Assembly: GCA_945861585.1 (NCBI GenBank) | Contig: CAMAVC010000026.1 | Span: forward strand, 1-38,576 | Direction: 5' to 3' | Length of the DNA stretch: 38,576 nt | DNA from: Planctomicrobium piriforme | Lineage (GTDB): Bacteria > Planctomycetota > Planctomycetia > Pirellulales > UBA1268 | In this document: positions 34,285 to 38,576 of the stretch, piece after piece | Position numbering within the stretch: position 1 is the stretch's first letter | How the letters are laid out: each line of letters opens with the position of its first letter | Notes under the pieces: model-generated | What the model was told of the DNA's origin: nothing | Seen by the model: the letters and a program-made list of their open reading frames with translations, nothing else | The model's database searches: none | Program-made: the position numbers and the translations under genes

Positions 34285-34362
34285 AAGCCCGAGGCGTGAG
34301 CCGAGAGGATGCCCCGGCATCGCTACACCGCGTGTCTTCCCTTCGGCTTACGCCTCGGGCTT
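34285..34362. repeat. 78 bp inverted-repeat element, copy 2
   Basis: The arms at 34285-34304 and 34343-34362 match those of 67-144, with the same total length. The spacer shares GAGGATGCCCCGG and TTCCCT with copy 1. It lies 12 bp from a 142 bp element. Confidence 0.8.
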
Positions 34363-34374
34363 GCTTCGCAGGGA

Positions 34375-34516
34375 GGCGAGGGGTTACCCCTGCCGTTGAG
34401 CCGGCGTATGTGACCAGCGAAGCCATGGATGGCGCAGCGCAGGCACATCCGAGTGAGTGAAGCCCAGGATGGGCGCAGCGAACGTCCGGCGAGACGGTAC
34501 GGGGTAACCCCGAGCC
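34375..34516 (+). repeat. 142 bp convergent-junction element, copy 7
   Basis: The arms GGCGAGGGGTTACCCC (34375-34390) and GGGGTAACCCCGAGCC (34501-34516) pair except for a tandem G/A mismatch (GA opposite GA), which in RNA is a stable sheared pair. The hairpins are GCC-ATGGAT-GGC and GCCC-AGGAT-GGGC. The rest of the island (34209-34284) holds GACCGTCTCCGCC, shared with three other islands, and no gene. Confidence 0.9.
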
Positions 34517-34538
34517 GGCGCTAACACCTACCGCCTGC

Positions 34539-35894
34539 TCACTGAAACGGGTTGTCGAAGGGCGAGGCGTTCGGGTCCGGCGCGGGCTTCTGCTCGTCGC
34601 CGGCAGGCTCTTCGGGCTTCGGCTGGCGCACGGGCCGCTTCGCTGCTTTTCCGCCCGGCGCCGGCGGCCGCAGCACATCGAGCGCGTCGAGGAGCGCGTC
34701 TTCGACAGGGTCGCTGTCGAGCGTCAGGCCTTCGGTCGTGAGTTGCTTGGCCAGTTCCTTGGCCGGCCCGGCTGCATCGCCCATGAGCGTCGCCAGCCCC
34801 GGCTTGTCGTCCGCCGCAAAGATCGCCGTGCCGAGCGTGTGGAGCCGCCATGCCGCGCGCCGGCAGGCCTGCTCCGAGATCGCGAGCGGGTCGACCGCTG
34901 GGAGCGGCTGGCCGTCGAAGCCGACGCCCTGGGGAGCCCCGAAGGGTGCACCCTGCGGCCCGCCTGGAGCCGCACCGCCCCGTCGATACTGGTCCTCGAA
35001 CCGCCGAGCCGCGGCCGCCTTCTCCTCCGACTCGAGGGCCGTGATCGCGAGCTTGCGAATCGCCTCCACGACCGCGGCCGCATCGATGCCCGACGCCGCG
35101 TCGGCCGTCGCGCCCAGGGCCGCGGCCGCCCGCACCCGCAGGTCGATCGCCTGCGCTTCGTCGCCCACGATCGCCGCGAGGAAGGCCGCGAGTTTCGGCG
35201 GCGCGGGCCGCACGAGCGCCGGTATGAGCTGCAGCGCCCGCGACACGAGCCATTCCTGCTCGGCCGAGCGCGGGCCGGCCACCGGCTCCCCGAGGATCGC
35301 CGCCACTGGCGGCCCGAAGGTCTTCGCAAGCGAGTCGTCGCCCGCACCGGCGGCCACGTGCTTCGCCACGCCAGCGAGGGCAGCGATGCGCACGGCATCC
35401 GGCAGGTTCTTGTCGCCGGCGGCGGCGGCGAGCGACGGGCCGGCAGCGGCCCACGGTTTGCCGCTCTTCGCCTTCAATTCGCCCACGAGCAGCATTGCGT
35501 TGACCCGCACCACCGGATCGGCCGCATCGTCGCGGGCAGCGGCCGTCATGAAGTCGGTGATGAGCTGCGCGATGTCGGCATACGCCTTGTCCTCACCCAC
35601 GTCACCAAGCAAGAGCTCGCGAAGCCGCTTGCGGGTGCGCTCGATGAGCGAGCGGTTTTCCTCGAGGGCGAGTTGCGGGAGCGCCGTCTCCTGAAGAAAT
35701 TGCTTGGCGTTGTCGTCGAATTGCCCTCCCTCGCGGAGTTTCTCCTTGAGCTCGCGGATTTCTCGCGAGGCTTCCACCTTCGTCCAGCCGACATACTTCG
35801 GCTCAGCCCGGGCTACGGCAGCCGCGCACACGGCGACGATCACAGCCCCGAGCAGGCGGGGCGGGCGGGATGAAGTGTGGCGTGTGCAGGTCAT
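34539..35894 (-). CDS. exported helical protein, unknown
   Basis: A 451-residue protein with a signal peptide (RLLGAVIVAVCAAAVARA, cleavage near residue 30). The body is Ala-rich and helical, with HEAT-like pairs (VRVNAMLLVGELKAK, VRIAALAGVAKHVAAG, LRVRAAAALGATADAA), so a solenoid is likely. A Gly/Pro segment (GGAAPGGPQGAPFGAPQG) sits at about 305-322. The C terminus is Pro-rich and ends SPFDNPFQ. I do not recognise the family. It starts 5 bp after the upstream gene stop and is the last gene of a three-gene operon. Confidence 0.82.
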   Translation of the reverse strand: MTCTRHTSSRPPRLLGAVIVAVCAAAVARAEPKYVGWTKVEASREIRELKEKLREGGQFDDNAKQFLQETALPQLALEENRSLIERTRKRLRELLLGDVGEDKAYADIAQLITDFMTAAARDDAADPVVRVNAMLLVGELKAKSGKPWAAAGPSLAAAAGDKNLPDAVRIAALAGVAKHVAAGAGDDSLAKTFGPPVAAILGEPVAGPRSAEQEWLVSRALQLIPALVRPAPPKLAAFLAAIVGDEAQAIDLRVRAAAALGATADAASGIDAAAVVEAIRKLAITALESEEKAAAARRFEDQYRRGGAAPGGPQGAPFGAPQGVGFDGQPLPAVDPLAISEQACRRAAWRLHTLGTAIFAADDKPGLATLMGDAAGPAKELAKQLTTEGLTLDSDPVEDALLDALDVLRPPAPGGKAAKRPVRQPKPEEPAGDEQKPAPDPNASPFDNPFQ

Positions 35895-35899
35895 GGGTG

Positions 35900-37792
35900 T
35901 CAGCGTCCAAACGGACTGCCGAAGGGGTTTTCGGGGTTCGCGCCCGGGGGCTGTTTGTCTTTGCTCTTGGGATCTTCCATGATCGGAAGCGTGCCCATGT
36001 AGCGATCGACCTTGGGCTGCGAGTCGGCGGCCGATGCGACGGCGAAGGATCCGTCGGGCCGAAGAAAAAGCATGTCGAGCGGCTCGGGCGGTGGCGATCC
36101 CTTGCCGCTGCGGGTCTCCGCCCGGTCGTCCTGTCGGCCGCGCAGGTCTACGAGCACGGCGTCGGTGAAGGCGTCTTCGCCGCGGGTCCGCAGATCGCCC
36201 GGCTTGTTGAGCTTCTTATCGACGTTCACGATGCCGCCCGGATCCGTCACGAGGCTTCGCAGCGCGTAGTTGCCCGCATCGCCGCCCTTGTCGAGCACGA
36301 GCACCTCGACGGCTCCGGGCTTGAATCGCTTCGATTCGGCCTTGCGCACCGTCCGCACGAGCAGTTGCTCGGTATCGGGCACGGTCACAGCTGCCGTCAC
36401 ATTGCTCGGGGCCGAGGCGAGCTTCACGTCTTTGGCGAGCGCGGCGTCGGTGAGATACCGTCCCTCGAGGTCACGATTCGGATTCCAGAGCGAGAGCCGC
36501 ACGCGATATCGATAGGTTTTCCCGGCCTCTACGTTCGTGTCGACGAACCGAAACAGTCGGTAGTCCACGCCGACGATCGGCCGCCCTTGGGCATCGAGCA
36601 TCATCCCCGGCCCTCCGGGCTGCATGCCGAATTCACCGGGGCCAAACCCTGGCCCGCCCGGGCCGCCAAATCCCGGCGCGCCTCCGCCAAACTCCGCGCC
36701 CGGCTGCTGGCCAGGCAGAATCGTCGCCGCCTGCTCGGCCTGTTCGGCAGCCAGCTGCGCCTGCTCCTCGAGCTGTTCCTTGAACTTCGCCACAAACCAC
36801 GGGTGCACCGCTTCGAGGCCCCACGGTTCGCCCGCGAGCGCCGGCAGCGGGCTGCAGTAGCCGAAGGCGGCGCCCGGGTTGCTCTCGGCCCCCAACATGA
36901 AGCCCTGCGGCATCGGGTCGGGCTGCACGCCGGCCCACTGTTTCGCCGCGTCTGCAAAAAACTGTTTGAGGTCGATGCGTTTCCAGTCTTCGCGGCCGTT
37001 GGGCGTGACCACCATCCGCTCCACGAGATAGTCGCTCCAGAGCGGCACGTCGCGCTGGGGATCGCGCAGGCCCGCCTGGGCGAACCGCTCTTGATAATCG
37101 CCCATCTGCTTGGCAAACGGCACGAGCCCCGTCACCACGCAGTAGGGCACGAGCCGGCCGCGCACGCCCGGTGCGCCGGGATTGCCCGGCATCATCATCT
37201 CCGGCGGCAGCATGCCGGGCCCAAACTCGCTGAACCCCGGCGGCAGTGCAGGCATGCCGGCCTGCCCCCGCGGATCCTTCTTGCGCCGCCGCTTCGTGCC
37301 GGCGGCCTCGCCTTCCGCACCCTCCGGCGCATCGACGTCGGCGGCATTCCGGCCGAGGGCCGCATCCGCCGGGCGTTCCGGCATAAAGGCGATCCCGGCC
37401 ACGGCCTGCAGTTCCTCGATCGGAAACACGTCCGGCTTCGAGCGCTTCGACTTTTCTTCGAACAGCGGCTTGTTGAAGAGGGCTACGGGCGGCGGCTCAT
37501 GCACTTCCGGGGCTCGCCACGGGTCGATCAACTTCGTGAGATTCGACCGCCGCAGTTCCGCGCCCGGCGGCTGCTTCACGGCCTGAATGTGCGCTGCCGC
37601 GCGGTTCGCCTGTTCCTCGATCACGGCCGGCTGCTGCTCGCGCGACGCCGTCTTCGAGCGGGCCGCGCTCACGCCGCCCCACACGAGTCCGCAGGCGAGC
37701 GCTGCCACGACTGCCACGCCGATCTTCTCGCCGTGGGCGAGCAGAAATTCGAGGATCGCATCTTTGTCGAAGCTGATGGAAGGCCGTTTCAT
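35900..37792 (-). CDS. single-TM protein with Gly/Pro-rich region, unknown
   Basis: A 630-residue protein with a cytoplasmic N terminus (MKRPSISFDKDAILEFLLAH), one membrane helix at about 23-42 and an extracytoplasmic remainder. A Gly/Pro/Met-rich stretch lies at about 372-410 (GGGAPGFGGPGGPGFGPGEF). It is followed by a beta-rich domain with FRFVDTNVEAGKTYRYRVRL, reminiscent of fibronectin-like folds. The tail ends NPFGSPFGR, like the PF-rich tail of the downstream protein. Start and upstream stop share ATGA. Topology suggests a part of an envelope or pilus-like assembly, an inference only. Confidence 0.84.
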   Translation of the reverse strand: MKRPSISFDKDAILEFLLAHGEKIGVAVVAALACGLVWGGVSAARSKTASREQQPAVIEEQANRAAAHIQAVKQPPGAELRRSNLTKLIDPWRAPEVHEPPPVALFNKPLFEEKSKRSKPDVFPIEELQAVAGIAFMPERPADAALGRNAADVDAPEGAEGEAAGTKRRRKKDPRGQAGMPALPPGFSEFGPGMLPPEMMMPGNPGAPGVRGRLVPYCVVTGLVPFAKQMGDYQERFAQAGLRDPQRDVPLWSDYLVERMVVTPNGREDWKRIDLKQFFADAAKQWAGVQPDPMPQGFMLGAESNPGAAFGYCSPLPALAGEPWGLEAVHPWFVAKFKEQLEEQAQLAAEQAEQAATILPGQQPGAEFGGGAPGFGGPGGPGFGPGEFGMQPGGPGMMLDAQGRPIVGVDYRLFRFVDTNVEAGKTYRYRVRLSLWNPNRDLEGRYLTDAALAKDVKLASAPSNVTAAVTVPDTEQLLVRTVRKAESKRFKPGAVEVLVLDKGGDAGNYALRSLVTDPGGIVNVDKKLNKPGDLRTRGEDAFTDAVLVDLRGRQDDRAETRSGKGSPPPEPLDMLFLRPDGSFAVASAADSQPKVDRYMGTLPIMEDPKSKDKQPPGANPENPFGSPFGR

Positions 37793-38574
37793 GCTGCGTT
37801 GCCCCCTGCCTCTGCGTTGCCCGGAGCGGGGTCGGGCACTGCCGCGTCGGCCTCGGGCGCCGCTGCCTCGGCCTCGTCGTCCGGCTCTGCCTCGAGCCCC
37901 AGCGTCAGCGGATCAGGCTGTTTCGCCAGCGCCACGGTGCCGCGCAGTTCCACCGTCACGTCGTGCGGCCGGCTGCCGGGCGCCGCCGCAGGCTGCCCGC
38001 CAAACTCGCCGCCCCCGGGCCCGAAGCCACCCATCGGCCCCATCGACGGCATGCCGCCGCCGGGTCCGCCGGCACCTACGTTGATCCGCACCTGCCGCAC
38101 GTCGATCGGCACCGGCGCCGTGGCGAGATCGACGAGCAGTGTGTCGAGCTTCCGCTCATCGACGACGGCGCGAATCACGAACGGCACGAGATGCACGAGC
38201 TGGGCGTCGGGCGACGAGGCAAGCTCCGCCGCCGTCAGCGGCTTGCCGGCAAAATCGACATAGATCCAGCTTCGGAGCAGATCGTCGGGAGAGGCGTCTG
38301 GCGGCGCCTCACCTCCCGGCGCTCCCATCGGGCCGCCGAAACCGCCCACGCCTCCGCCGCCAAACCGCGGATGCGGCGGCCGACCCACGGTCCCGCCCTC
38401 CATCGTCGATGGGTCGGCCGGCGGCGCGAATTCTCCCATCGGGTTCGCCTGACCAGCCGCCACCGGCACCATGATCCGCCCGCCGCCCGCCGCGCCGGGC
38501 CTGTCTTCCGCGGCGGGGTAGCCCACCGCGAGCTGCTCGACGAGTGACACGGGCGCATTGAAAGCGCCGGCCGC
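37789..38574 (-). CDS. Gly/Pro-rich protein, PilO-like (5' partial)
   Basis: The frame is open to the right edge of the window, so the N terminus is missing; GTG 38550 is the first possible start inside but the upstream codons stay open. The visible part has a Gly-rich stretch (RFGGGGVGGFGGPMGAPGG). It then has a domain LVHLVPFVIRAVVDERKLDT with LLVDLATAPVPIDVRQVRIN, reminiscent of PilO/GspM-like proteins of type IV pilus and type II secretion systems. A second Gly/Pro stretch and an acidic Ala-rich tail follow. It is coupled by ATGA to the next gene. Function is uncertain. Confidence 0.75.
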   Translation of the reverse strand, partial: AAGAFNAPVSLVEQLAVGYPAAEDRPGAAGGGRIMVPVAAGQANPMGEFAPPADPSTMEGGTVGRPPHPRFGGGGVGGFGGPMGAPGGEAPPDASPDDLLRSWIYVDFAGKPLTAAELASSPDAQLVHLVPFVIRAVVDERKLDTLLVDLATAPVPIDVRQVRINVGAGGPGGGMPSMGPMGGFGPGGGEFGGQPAAAPGSRPHDVTVELRGTVALAKQPDPLTLGLEAEPDDEAEAAAPEADAAVPDPAPGNAEAGGNAA

Positions 38575-38576
38575 CG

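Noticed and set aside
1..38576. CRISPR array
   Set aside because: The repeats are dispersed singly in gene gaps, not in regular arrays with spacers, and no cas gene is present.

Overview
The window is a high-GC, densely packed chromosomal segment, most likely from a planctomycete (Pirellulales-like). The main pointers are a small, very basic protein of the planctomycete/verrucomicrobial/chlamydial type, a soluble Ser/Thr kinase, a PQQ-propeller protein, exported Gly/Pro-rich proteins, and GTG starts. The genes are mostly housekeeping, and I see no phage, integrase, transposase or CRISPR array.

Layout. 1-2833: tadA (-), then a four-TM membrane protein, a 56-residue coiled-coil protein, a kinase and the small basic protein (+). 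3297-7152: a protoporphyrinogen oxidase (-) divergent from an exported TPR protein (+). 7525-9466: a TIM-barrel epimerase-like protein (-) divergent from the signal peptide peptidase sppA (+). 9675-16518 (-): a beta-oxidation operon made of a fadJ/fadB-type protein, a thiolase, and one polypeptide that joins an acyl-CoA ligase to an acyl-CoA dehydrogenase; the genes are linked by two ATGA overlaps. 16644-19183 (+): a DUF6580-like membrane protein, tRNA-Leu(GAG) and a four-domain S1 protein. 19173-21591 (-): serS followed by a FemAB-like protein, divergent from clpS (21637-22005). 22381-23370 (-): a thioredoxin-fold protein and a small anchored protein. 23716-23919 (+): a 67-residue membrane protein. 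24299-32266 (-): a PQQ-propeller protein, mfd, a parvulin-type isomerase and citrate synthase. 32436-34208 (+): an acetolactate synthase large subunit. 34539 to the right edge (-): a three-gene operon of envelope-associated proteins, the first of them cut by the window edge.

The most unusual content is a system of interspersed repeats. A 141-142 bp element occurs seven times complete and once truncated. Its outer arms are complementary, and between copies both arms change together, as do several inner stems, so pairing is kept while sequence changes. Where pairs are imperfect, one strand (called the B strand here) reads them as G-U wobbles, which suggests a folded RNA or selected cruciform. 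Both apical loops contain GGA in every complete copy. One copy sits in each of the six convergent (tail-to-tail) gaps, a seventh lies beside tadA at the left edge, and none occurs elsewhere.

The islands also carry two families of short REP-like palindromes with GTAG, GGAG or GTGG heads. All eight lie on the same strand as the gene they follow, head toward its stop codon, and in two cases the GTAG head supplies the TAG stop. A further palindrome-rich repeat lies in the leader of the S1 gene and, as an 87 bp in-frame insertion, inside the ligase-dehydrogenase fusion gene. I know of no described family matching the 142 bp element, but I could not search for one.
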